From assembly GCA_005888365.1 (NCBI GenBank), contig VAWZ01000103.1, forward strand, positions 9,303 to 43,427: a stretch of DNA of 34,125 bases, given 5' to 3'. Under the pieces are notes generated by a model. It had not been told where the DNA came from. It saw only the letters and a list, made by a program, of their open reading frames with translations, and made no database searches. Each line of letters starts with the position of its first letter. Within the stretch, counting starts at the first letter, position 1. This stretch comes from Actinomycetota bacterium. GTDB taxonomy: Bacteria > Actinomycetota > Thermoleophilia > Gaiellales > Gaiellaceae. Below are positions 6,727 to 15,283 of the stretch, in pieces. Position numbers and translations under genes: made by a program.

Positions 6727-9123
6727 CTAACGAGCGCGCGCGCCCACGATGCCCGGGCGCACGAGGCGCGGCGGCGCGACGAGGCCCGCGTCTTTGATCG
6801 GCGGATTCAACGGCTCCGCCAGCAGCGGCGCGCCAAACGACGCGCGCACCCGCTCCTCGGGCGGCTCGCCGTAGAGCGTCGTCCGCTGCCGCGGAACGCG
6901 CCCCGCCGAGCGGATCAGCTCCTCCATGCGCTCGGGCGGCATCTCCTGCCCGAAGAGCGCTCCGGCCGAACGCGAGATCGACTCGTTCATGAGCGTTCCG
7001 CCGAGGTCGTTGACTCCCGCTCGGAGAGCCTCGCGGGTGCCAGCGGGGCCGAGCTTCACCCACGACGCCTGGACGTTCGTGATCCACGGATGCAGCGCGA
7101 GCCGGCCGACCGCATGCACGAGCAGCGCCTCCCGGAACGTAGGCCCTCGGCGCGCGAGGCCCTTGACGTACATCGGCGCCTCCATCGGCACGAACGGAAG
7201 CGGGACGAACTCGGTGAAGCCCCCCGTCCTGCGCTGTTGCTCGCTGGCCCGAATCAGGTGCCGCGCCCAGCTGCGAGGCGAGTCTGCATGCCCGAACATC
7301 AGCGTCACGTTGGAGCGGAGCCCGGCGCGATGCGCCGTGTCGTGGACCTGGAGCCACTGCTCGGTCGTCACCTTGTCCGGGCAGATGACTCGCCGCACCT
7401 CGTCGTCGAGCACCTCGGCGGCGGTGCCCGGAAGCGAGCCGAGCCCGAGGTCGTGCAGGCGAGCGAGGTACTCCTCGAGCGAGAGACCGAGCGTCGCCGC
7501 CCCCTGCCAGATCTCGAGCGCGGAGAACGCGTGCACGTGGATTCCCGGCACGGCTTCCTTGATCGCGCGAACGACGTCCGCGTAGTAGTCGCCCGTGAAG
7601 GCCGGGTGAATCCCGCCCTGGAGGCAGACCTCGGTCGCCCCCCGCTCCCAAGCCTCCTGCGAGCGGCGGACGATCTCTTCGAGCGGGACGAGGTACGGCG
7701 CGCCGCGCAGGTTCTCGGCGAGCTTTCCCTTGGAGAAGGCGCAGAAGCCGCAGCGGAAGTAGCACACGTTCGTGTACTGGATGTTTCGGGTGACGACGTA
7801 GGTGACCTCGTCGCCGCACACCTCGCGCCGAAGCCGGTCGGCGGCCACGAAGACGCGGTGTGCTTCCCCGCCGCGGGCCCCGAGCAGGCGCGTCAGCTCG
7901 TCCTCGCCGAGCTCGTCCCCCGCGAGGCCGAGCGGAAGCGCGTCGCGCTGCACGAGGAACGGGATCGCCCCGAGCTCGCCAGGCGCCCAGGCATCGTCTC
8001 GCGCATGGCCGGTCGCGTCGGCCGCACGCCGGACGAAAGGCGCCACTGTGGGATCGCACCAGCGTTCGAGCCCGGCGACGTACTCGGGGTAGATCGGTAG
8101 CCTCGGCGCGAGCTCGAGCCCGCGGCTATGCGTCGCTTCGGCCAGACGCGCCATCTCGGGCCAGGGCGCCTCGGGGTTGACATGGTCGACCGTGACCGGG
8201 GAGACACCGCCCCAGTCGTCGATCCCTGCGTCGAGAAGCCTTGGAAAATCGTCGTAGGCCAGATTCGGCGGCGCCTGGATGTGCCATTCGGCGCCGAGGA
8301 CGATCCGAGCGACCGCGACCGTCCAGAGGTGCTCCTCGAGGGACGGCTCGGAATGCGCCGCCATCCGCGTCCCCGGCTTCGCGCGGAAGTTCTGGACGAT
8401 CACCTCCTGGATGTGCCCGTACTCCTCGCCCAGCGCTCTCAGGGCGAGCAGTGCGTCGACCCGCTCCTCCCGTGTCTCGCCGATCCCGATCAGGATCCCG
8501 CTCGTGAAGGCGATCCGGAGCTCGCCGGCAAGCCCGATCGTCTCGAGGCGACGGGCGGGGGTCTTGTCGGGCGACGCCCAGTGCGGGCCGCCCCTCCCCC
8601 CCAGCCGCTCGGCCGTCGTCTCGAGCATGATCCCCATCGAGGCGCTGACCGGCCGCAGGAGCTCGAGCTCCGCCCGGTTCATCACCCCCGGGTTCAGGTG
8701 AGGGAGAAGCCCAGTTTCCTGGAGGACGAGGTCCGCGCACCGGGCGAGGTACTCGATGGTCGTCTCGCAGCCGAGCCGGGCGAGCTCCTCGCGGGCCACC
8801 TTGTAGCGGAGCTCCGGCCTGTCTCCGAGCGTGAAGAGCGCCTCGCGGCATCGTGCCTCGGCGCCCGCACGAGCGATCTCGAGCACCTCGTGCTCGGTCA
8901 GGAACGCCCGCTCGCCCCGCCGCGGCGGCCGCGCGAACGTGCAGTAGCCGCAGACGTCGCGGCAGAGCTTCGTCAGCGGAATGAAGACCTTCGGCGAGTA
9001 CGTGACGAGCGGCCCGGGTCGTAGCCGCCGGGCCTCCGCGAGGACCTCGTCGAGCGGCGCAGCAAGGAGATCGCCCCAGTCGAGAGCTGAGTCGAGGGCT
9101 GAGTCGAGGGCTGAACCGACCAC
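6727..9123 (-). CDS. fbiC: FO synthase, fused CofG/CofH radical SAM protein (F420 biosynthesis)
   Basis: Two CxxxCxxC clusters (CRDVCGYC and CYFRCGFC), 798 aa two-module layout. Confidence 0.92.
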   Translation of the reverse strand: MVGSALDSALDSALDWGDLLAAPLDEVLAEARRLRPGPLVTYSPKVFIPLTKLCRDVCGYCTFARPPRRGERAFLTEHEVLEIARAGAEARCREALFTLGDRPELRYKVAREELARLGCETTIEYLARCADLVLQETGLLPHLNPGVMNRAELELLRPVSASMGIMLETTAERLGGRGGPHWASPDKTPARRLETIGLAGELRIAFTSGILIGIGETREERVDALLALRALGEEYGHIQEVIVQNFRAKPGTRMAAHSEPSLEEHLWTVAVARIVLGAEWHIQAPPNLAYDDFPRLLDAGIDDWGGVSPVTVDHVNPEAPWPEMARLAEATHSRGLELAPRLPIYPEYVAGLERWCDPTVAPFVRRAADATGHARDDAWAPGELGAIPFLVQRDALPLGLAGDELGEDELTRLLGARGGEAHRVFVAADRLRREVCGDEVTYVVTRNIQYTNVCYFRCGFCAFSKGKLAENLRGAPYLVPLEEIVRRSQEAWERGATEVCLQGGIHPAFTGDYYADVVRAIKEAVPGIHVHAFSALEIWQGAATLGLSLEEYLARLHDLGLGSLPGTAAEVLDDEVRRVICPDKVTTEQWLQVHDTAHRAGLRSNVTLMFGHADSPRSWARHLIRASEQQRRTGGFTEFVPLPFVPMEAPMYVKGLARRGPTFREALLVHAVGRLALHPWITNVQASWVKLGPAGTREALRAGVNDLGGTLMNESISRSAGALFGQEMPPERMEELIRSAGRVPRQRTTLYGEPPEERVRASFGAPLLAEPLNPPIKDAGLVAPPRLVRPGIVGARAR
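9078..9113. repeat. Three 12-bp tandem repeats in the fbiC N-terminal coding sequence
   Basis: agtcgagagctg / agtcgagggctg / agtcgagggctg, encoding (SALD)3. Confidence 0.85.
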
Positions 9124-9241
9124 CCGCCTATCGTGTCACGCGGGTCGTGTCGACCGTCGAGGCGCAGGATCGCGGTCGACCGGCGACGGTCTCGCTCGTC
9201 GTATGGACACACGACGGCAAGAGAGAGAGAAGGGAGGAGAG

Positions 9242-9586
9242 ATGAGGTTCCTGTTCCTGATCCACGGCGACACCGATGGTGAGGCGGCACTGAGCGTGGG
9301 CGACCGTCGCGCGATCGTCGAACAGCACTTTGCCTTCGCCGACATGCTGCGCGAGAGAGGCGCACATGTCGCGGGCGAGGCGCTCGAGGCCGGCGACTCG
9401 GCGGCCGTCGTGCGTCCCGGGTCGAATCCCCTCGTCACCGACGGTCCGTTCGCCGAGACGAAGGAGGCGATCGGCGGCTTCTACCTCGTCGACTGTGCGA
9501 GTCGCGAGGAGGCGCTCGAGCTGGCCGCTCGAGTCCCGCAGAGCCCGGGCGTCGCCGTCGAGGTGCTCAAGGTCGCCGAGTTCTAA
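9242..9586 (+). CDS. YCII-related (DGPF domain) protein
   Basis: MRFLFLIHGD...VTDGPFAETKEAIGGFYLVD; gggaggagag ribosome-binding site. Confidence 0.85.
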   Translation: MRFLFLIHGDTDGEAALSVGDRRAIVEQHFAFADMLRERGAHVAGEALEAGDSAAVVRPGSNPLVTDGPFAETKEAIGGFYLVDCASREEALELAARVPQSPGVAVEVLKVAEF

Positions 9587-9698
9587 GCGCGAGCCCTGCT
9601 TGATGCGCATGCACGCGTCGGCCGTGAGGGTGGAGCGTGTAAGCGCTTGCCGCCTTTAACGGGCAGTACACTCCGGGCGACGAAAGGGGGCGTCCGCG

Positions 9699-10853
9699 AT
9701 GTCCGTTCGACGCCTCGAGCACATCCCCGGGTTCAGCATCGACCGTGTAGCCGCCGCGGCAGGCGACGACCCAGACGTCCTCCGTCTGGAGAACCTCGAC
9801 ACCGACATCCCTCCGCCGGCAGAGGCGATAGAGGCGACGCGGGCGGCGATCGGCGAGGACGAAGCGAACAGCTGGTTGCCCTTCACTGGCCGCGACGATC
9901 TCAAGGAGTCGGTAGCCGCATACATCGAGCGCCGCGGCGGGCCTCGCTATGGACGCGGAGAGATCGTGATCACGTGCGGCGAAGGCGATGCGATGCTGAA
10001 CGCCCTCTTTTGCCTGACGGATCCTGGAGACGAGGTTGTGCTCACCGATCCGACGTACGCCGGGATGCTCAACCGTGTCCGGCTTGTCGGCGCAAGCCCG
10101 CGGCTCGTATCGCTCCGCGTCGTCGACGGAGAGTGGCGGCTCGATCTCGAAGCATTGTCGGCCGCGGCCGGCGAGCGCACGCGCGTCGTCTTCGTCAACA
10201 ACGCGTCGTTCCCGACCGGGTGGGTTGCGAGCGACGAGGAGTGGGATGCCATCGCCTCGATGTGCCGCGAGCACGATCTCTGGCTTCTCTACTGGGCCGG
10301 ATACGAGTGCGTCCTCTTCGACGGCCGGCCGATCCGGCAGCCAGCGGCGCTTCCTGGCATGCGGGATCGAACGGTCACCATCGGCGCGCCTACACTCGAG
10401 CAACGCATGATCGGCTGGCGGGTCGGCTGGGTCGTCGCACCGGGCGAGCTCGCAAACGACGTCTCACGTGTCCACATCTACAACGGACTCGTGGCGAGCG
10501 GATTCGCGCAGATTGGAGCTCGAGTCGCACTCCACCTGCCCGACGACCACTTGGATGCGGCCAACGGGGAGTACCAGCGGCGCCGCGACGAGACGCTCCG
10601 CGCGCTCGACGGCCTGCCTGCAGTGCGCCCGGCCGGAGGCTGGTCGCTCCTGCTCGACATCGCCGCCCTCGGGCTGGACTGCGTCGAGGTCTCCAACCGC
10701 CTCCTCGAGGAGAAGGTCGCTGCCACGCCGATGCGGGGCTGGGGCGGAGAGATCGCGGACCGACACGTGCGCTTCGTCTTCAGCAACGAGCCGGTCGAGC
10801 GGCTGGCGCTCCTTGGTCCACGCGTCCGGGCTGCGCTGACCGCAGCTTCGTAA
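9699..10853 (+). CDS. Class I/II aminotransferase-fold protein with catalytic residues replaced
   Basis: Fold motifs GEGDAMLNAL, DPTYAG, FPTGWV, GWRVGW, HVRFVFSNEP; the Schiff-base Lys position is Leu. Confidence 0.8.
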   Translation: MSVRRLEHIPGFSIDRVAAAAGDDPDVLRLENLDTDIPPPAEAIEATRAAIGEDEANSWLPFTGRDDLKESVAAYIERRGGPRYGRGEIVITCGEGDAMLNALFCLTDPGDEVVLTDPTYAGMLNRVRLVGASPRLVSLRVVDGEWRLDLEALSAAAGERTRVVFVNNASFPTGWVASDEEWDAIASMCREHDLWLLYWAGYECVLFDGRPIRQPAALPGMRDRTVTIGAPTLEQRMIGWRVGWVVAPGELANDVSRVHIYNGLVASGFAQIGARVALHLPDDHLDAANGEYQRRRDETLRALDGLPAVRPAGGWSLLLDIAALGLDCVEVSNRLLEEKVAATPMRGWGGEIADRHVRFVFSNEPVERLALLGPRVRAALTAAS

Positions 10854-10887
10854 GCGCCTCGCCGGTTCAGCTACCGTCGCGCGAAGG

Positions 10888-11895
10888 GTGGAGTGGGGGG
10901 TCCCCACATTGGCCGACGTCCTCGTGGCGCGCCGTCGCATCGCACCTCACCTTCGACCGACTCCGCTCTATCGCTACGCAGGTCTCGACGAGCTGCTCGG
11001 AGCCGACGTCTTCCTGAAGCACGAGAACCACCAGCCGGTCGGCGCCTTCAAGGTCCGGGGCGGCGTCAATCTCGTCTCCCAGCTCACGGACAGCGAGCGG
11101 AAGCGCGGAGTCATCGCAGCCTCGACCGGAAACCACGGGCAGTCGGTCGCCTTCGCCGCTCGGCTCTTCGGCGTCCGGGCGACGATCTGCGTCCCCGAAT
11201 GCGCGAACCGGGTCAAGGTCGAGGCCATGCGCGGGCTCGGCGCGAAGCTCGTCTTCCACGGCCGGGACTTCGACGACGCCCGCGAGCACTGCGAGCGCCT
11301 CGCCGAGCAGCACGGGTATCGGTACGTGCACTCGGGCAACGAGCCACTCCTGATCGCCGGGGTCGGAACAGAGACGCTCGAGATCCTGGAGGAGGAACCG
11401 CAGATTGATGCAGTCGTCGTGCCGGTTGGTGGTGGAAGCGGCGCTGCCGGCGCGTGCATCGTCGCCAACGCGATCAATCCGGAGGCCCAGGTCATCGGCG
11501 TCCAGTCGTCGGCTGCGCCGACCGCGTATCGCTCCTGGAAGGAGCGTCGACTCGTCGAGGAGCCCATGGAGACGTTCGCCGAAGGGCTGGCCACGCGGAC
11601 GGCGTTCGAGCTCCCACAGAGGATTCTCTGGCAGTGGCTCGACGACTTCGTCCTCGTGACCGATGACGAGATTCGCAAGGCGCAGAGGACGTTGATAACC
11701 GAAACTCGGAACCTGGTGGAAGCCGCGGGCGCAGCGCCACTCGCCGCGGCCTTTCAGCTCCGTGAGCGGATCGCCGGAAAGCGGATCGCGCTCGTCGTGA
11801 GCGGAGGAAACGTCACGCGAGAACAGCTTCTCGACGTGTTGAGCCCCGACCCTGCTGTGCCCGCCGAATCTCGCGAGCTGACGGCGAAGCTCTGA
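10888..11895 (+). CDS. Threonine/serine dehydratase-like, PLP fold-type II
   Basis: KHENHQPVGAFKVRGG with intact Lys, STGNHGQSVAFAARLFG, VPVGGGSGAAG. Confidence 0.85.
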   Translation: MEWGVPTLADVLVARRRIAPHLRPTPLYRYAGLDELLGADVFLKHENHQPVGAFKVRGGVNLVSQLTDSERKRGVIAASTGNHGQSVAFAARLFGVRATICVPECANRVKVEAMRGLGAKLVFHGRDFDDAREHCERLAEQHGYRYVHSGNEPLLIAGVGTETLEILEEEPQIDAVVVPVGGGSGAAGACIVANAINPEAQVIGVQSSAAPTAYRSWKERRLVEEPMETFAEGLATRTAFELPQRILWQWLDDFVLVTDDEIRKAQRTLITETRNLVEAAGAAPLAAAFQLRERIAGKRIALVVSGGNVTREQLLDVLSPDPAVPAESRELTAKL

Positions 11896-11914
11896 GTAGA
11901 CCTCTCAGAGCTTC
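11886..11914. terminator. Bidirectional hairpin between convergent genes
   Basis: GAAGCTCTGAG-tagacct-CTCAGAGCTTC, 11-bp perfect arms containing both stop codons. Confidence 0.7.
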
Positions 11915-13140
11915 TTCGACGTCCAGATCCCTCCGAACGGGGCCCAACGCCCCTTCGTCCAGCGCTGGAGCTGGCCTTGCTGGATCGGAAAGCCGTCGCC
12001 CGGGCCCGTCTTGACCGCGATCCCAGGCAGCAGGAACGGGTTCGAGGGGTCGTTCAGCGACCGTGCCTTCGCCATCAGCCCTGCGCGGGTGGGATTCGCC
12101 CCGAGCCGTTTGAAGAGCGACACCGTCTCGTAGGCGACCGCCATGCCGTACACGTGGTAGACGTCGTTCACGTTCGCGCCCTTCGCGTACTTCGACATGA
12201 TCGCCCGGTACGTGCGCACGCCCGGGTCCTTCTTCCAGCGCTCGTCGGTCGGGTCCTTGAGGAAGTTGAGCGCGACCGTTCCCTCGACCGCCTTGTTCTT
12301 CCCGCCCTCGGAGGCGAGCAGCATGATGTTCGACGCTGCCGAGACCGCGTTGTCGATGACAGCGGGCCTCCACCCCAGGCGGTTGGCGAAGACGTAGGCC
12401 TGGATCGCGAACTTGGGAGTCGCGAAGATCGCGAAGATCCCGGCGTGCGAAGCCTTGAGCTTCGCGACCTGCGAGGAGACGTCGGACGCGGTCACCTCGT
12501 AGGGCTGCGCGGCGACCACCTTCACCCCGGAGGACTGCAGGCCGCGCTTGAACCCTCCGAGCAGGTCCTTCCCGTAGTCGTCGTTCTGGAAGAGGACGCC
12601 GACCTTCCCGCGCTTCTTCGTCTTCGCGAGGTACTGTCCGAGCACCCAGCCCTCGGCCTGGTAGCTCGGCTGGAAACCGATCGTCCACGGGTACTGCGCG
12701 ACGTCGCGCCCGAATGTCGTCGCGCCCGAGGCCGCGAAGAGCTGGGGGATCTTGTGCGCGTTCAGGTAGTCGCGGATCGAGAGATTGACCTCGGTCCCGA
12801 GCGTGTTGAAGATCGCGAAGGCCTTGTCCTGCTCGACGAGCTGGCGCGTGTCCTGAACGGTCTGCGCAGGGTCGTAGCCGTCGTCGAGGTACTTGTACTG
12901 GATCTTCCGCCCGGCGACGCCGCCCTTCGCGTTCACGGAGTCGAAGTAGGCCTTCGCCCCGCGCGCGACGGACGCGTACGCGGCCGCGGGGCCGGTGAGC
13001 GGCGCCGTCCCGCCGAGGAGGATCGTCGTCGACGTGATCCCCGGATCGGCCGCTCGCGTCGCAGGGCTCGCGAGCGCTCCGGGAAGCGCGGCGAGCGCGA
13101 TCACGGCCAGGACAACGGCGGAGAAACTCGTCTTTCTCAT
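11905..13140 (-). CDS. livK: Branched-chain amino acid-type ABC transporter substrate-binding protein
   Basis: Signal peptide, ITSTTILLGGTAPLTGPAAAYASVARGAKAYFDSVNAKGG; adjacent to liv permeases. Confidence 0.88.
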   Translation of the reverse strand: MRKTSFSAVVLAVIALAALPGALASPATRAADPGITSTTILLGGTAPLTGPAAAYASVARGAKAYFDSVNAKGGVAGRKIQYKYLDDGYDPAQTVQDTRQLVEQDKAFAIFNTLGTEVNLSIRDYLNAHKIPQLFAASGATTFGRDVAQYPWTIGFQPSYQAEGWVLGQYLAKTKKRGKVGVLFQNDDYGKDLLGGFKRGLQSSGVKVVAAQPYEVTASDVSSQVAKLKASHAGIFAIFATPKFAIQAYVFANRLGWRPAVIDNAVSAASNIMLLASEGGKNKAVEGTVALNFLKDPTDERWKKDPGVRTYRAIMSKYAKGANVNDVYHVYGMAVAYETVSLFKRLGANPTRAGLMAKARSLNDPSNPFLLPGIAVKTGPGDGFPIQQGQLQRWTKGRWAPFGGIWTSKKL

Positions 13141-13181
13141 CGCGGGACGGCTCCTTTGGCAGGCGCTGGGCTCGGACGAGG

Positions 13182-14225
13182 TTACCGGCGCCGCGTGAAC
13201 GCCTCCCCGACGCGGCGGAAGAGCCCGCCGACGCCCGAGGGCAGGACGAACATGAGCAGGATGAGGACGACGCCGTAGACGATCGCCGGCCCGCCCGGCT
13301 TCTTCGTCTCGTCGACGAGAAAACCAGGGAGATGGGAGCCCAGGTCTTCACCCTGTGCCCACAGCGGCAGGAACTCGATGAAGATCGCTCCGAAGACGAG
13401 ACCCGACAGGCCGCCGAGCCCGCCGACGACGACTCCGACGAGCAGGAAGATCGAGAGCGCGATCGGAAACGTGTCCGGATTGACGTACGTGTTCGCGACC
13501 GCGAAGAGGGCGCCCGCGACACCCGCGTAGGCAGCGCTGATCCCGAAGGCGAGCGTCTTGTAACGAGCAAGGCTCACCCCGGACGAGACCGCGGCCGTCT
13601 CGCTGTCGCGGACGGCGCGGAAGGCGCGACCGGTGCGGCCCCGCAGGATCAGCCAGGCCACGGCGAAGGCGACGAGCGCGATCGTCCAGGCGAGGTAGTA
13701 GAGCCAGTCGTTGAAGCTCAGCTGCCTGCCGAGGACGGTGACTCCCGTGAGGCCGCCCGTCAGCTCCGGCTTTCCGAAGAGGTTGATCCCCGTGCCGCCG
13801 CCCGTGAAGTCCGCGAAGCGCTTGATCGCGGACGGCATCGCGACCGCGATCGCGAAGGTCGCGAGGGCCAGGTAGAGACCGGAGAGCCGCAAGGCGGGAA
13901 GACCGAAGGCGAGACCGACGAGGCCCGCGACGACCCCCGCGACCGGAATCGTCCAGAAGTCCTCGACCCCGCCGCCGATCGGGCCGCCGAACTGCTCGTT
14001 CCCGACCATGAGGATCGCGGACGTGTAGCCGCCGATCGCCATGAACGCTCCGTGCCCGAGCGAGATCTGACCCGTATACCCCGTGAGGACGTTCAGGCCG
14101 AGGAGCGCGATCAGGTAGATGCCGACGTACGCGTACTGCTGCGCCTTGAAGTCGCTGACGAAAGTCGGCAGGACCGCGACGAAGACGACGAAGGCTGCGA
14201 ACGCGACGAAGCCGAGCCGGCTCAT
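13182..14225 (-). CDS. livM: Branched-chain amino acid-type ABC transporter permease (LivM type)
   Basis: GLNVLTGYTGQISLGHGAFMAIGGYTSA, multiple TM segments. Confidence 0.9.
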   Translation of the reverse strand: MSRLGFVAFAAFVVFVAVLPTFVSDFKAQQYAYVGIYLIALLGLNVLTGYTGQISLGHGAFMAIGGYTSAILMVGNEQFGGPIGGGVEDFWTIPVAGVVAGLVGLAFGLPALRLSGLYLALATFAIAVAMPSAIKRFADFTGGGTGINLFGKPELTGGLTGVTVLGRQLSFNDWLYYLAWTIALVAFAVAWLILRGRTGRAFRAVRDSETAAVSSGVSLARYKTLAFGISAAYAGVAGALFAVANTYVNPDTFPIALSIFLLVGVVVGGLGGLSGLVFGAIFIEFLPLWAQGEDLGSHLPGFLVDETKKPGGPAIVYGVVLILLMFVLPSGVGGLFRRVGEAFTRRR

Positions 14226-14251
14226 AGGCGGGTTTCCGGCCTATGAGCCGG
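14217..14251. repeat. Hairpin 1: 13-bp perfect inverted repeat covering the livM start codon
   Basis: CCGGCTCATAGGC-gggtttccg-GCCTATGAGCCGG; livM ATG at 14225-14223 lies in one arm. Confidence 0.85.
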
Positions 14252-14263
14252 TGGTGGAGGGGT

Positions 14264-14287
14264 GTGGGGAACCCGGAGGTTCCCCAC
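14264..14287. repeat. Hairpin 2: 10-bp perfect inverted repeat
   Basis: GTGGGGAACC-cgga-GGTTCCCCAC. Confidence 0.85.
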
Positions 14288-14304
14288 GCTCTCGAGAAGA
14301 AGGG

Positions 14305-14341
14305 GGGTGCGCGGGGGAAACATGGTTTCCCCCGCGCACCC
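14305..14341. repeat. Hairpin 3: 17-bp perfect inverted repeat
   Basis: GGGTGCGCGGGGGAAAC-atg-GTTTCCCCCGCGCACCC. Confidence 0.88.
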
Positions 14342-14364
14342 GAGCCGAAGGCGAGCGTTGCGTC

Positions 14365-15282
14365 TCAAACGCGTTTCACCTCCGCGTGCCCGAAGAGCCC
14401 GGATGGCTTCACGAGGAGGACGACGAGGATGATTCCGAGCGCGAGCGGCAGCCGCAGCTCCTCGGTGAACCAGCCGAACCCGTGGTACTGGCTCAGGTAG
14501 CTGACGACGTTGAGCAGCACCCCGAGTAGGAGGCCTCCGACCACGGCGCCGAGCGGCGAGTCGATCCCGCCGAGCACGGCCGCGGCGAACGCGTAGATCA
14601 GGATCGGGGCCATCATGTTCGGGTCGAGGCCGACGCTCGGCGCGGTCAGCATCCCGGCTACGGCCCCGAGCGTCGCGGCGAGGCCCCAGCCGAGCGCGAG
14701 CATCCACGTCACGCGCACTCCGACCAGCCGCGCTTCCGCCGGATTCACCGCCGCCGCACGCAGCGCGAGGCCGACCTTCGTGAAGCGGAAGAGCCCCCAC
14801 AGAAGGACGACGATGCCGATCGTGACCGCGATCGTTCCGATGTCCTGGACGGAGATCGCGACGCCGCCGACGTCTATCGTGTTCGAGGGGAACGGGCTCT
14901 CGAGCTGGCGTTGCTCCCCGCTCCACTGCCAGGTCACGAAGCCGTTGACCGCGATGAGCAGCCCGATCGTGACGATGACGATGCGCAGCACGTTGCCGCC
15001 TTCGACCGGCCTGATGACGACGCGGTGCGTTCCCACCCCGAAAAGGAACGAGAAGGCGAGCGTGACGACGAACGCGGGCCAGTAGCTCCAGCCGTGATTC
15101 ACGGTCAACGTCCAGGCGATGTACGTGCAGAGAGTCGCCATCTCTCCCTGCGCGAAGTTGATGACTCCGGTCGAGCGGTGGATGATCACGAGCGCGAGCG
15201 CGAGCGCGGCGTAGATCCCGCCCGACGCGAGGCCGGACACGATCTGCTGCATGAAGTCGGCGAAGGCGGCGAGCGGGAGCAC
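14365..15282 (-). CDS. livH: Branched-chain amino acid-type ABC transporter permease (LivH type)
   Basis: GLASGGIYAALALALVIIHRSTGVINFAQGEMA. Confidence 0.9.
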   Translation of the reverse strand: MLPLAAFADFMQQIVSGLASGGIYAALALALVIIHRSTGVINFAQGEMATLCTYIAWTLTVNHGWSYWPAFVVTLAFSFLFGVGTHRVVIRPVEGGNVLRIVIVTIGLLIAVNGFVTWQWSGEQRQLESPFPSNTIDVGGVAISVQDIGTIAVTIGIVVLLWGLFRFTKVGLALRAAAVNPAEARLVGVRVTWMLALGWGLAATLGAVAGMLTAPSVGLDPNMMAPILIYAFAAAVLGGIDSPLGAVVGGLLLGVLLNVVSYLSQYHGFGWFTEELRLPLALGIILVVLLVKPSGLFGHAEVKRV

Positions 15283-15283
15283 G

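Noticed and set aside
9078-9113. CRISPR-like short repeats
   Set aside because: Directly tandem 12-bp units without spacers, inside the fbiC reading frame.
11813-13570. 585-aa minus-strand ORF
   Set aside because: Out-of-frame shadow of livK and livM; low-complexity Ser/Arg composition.
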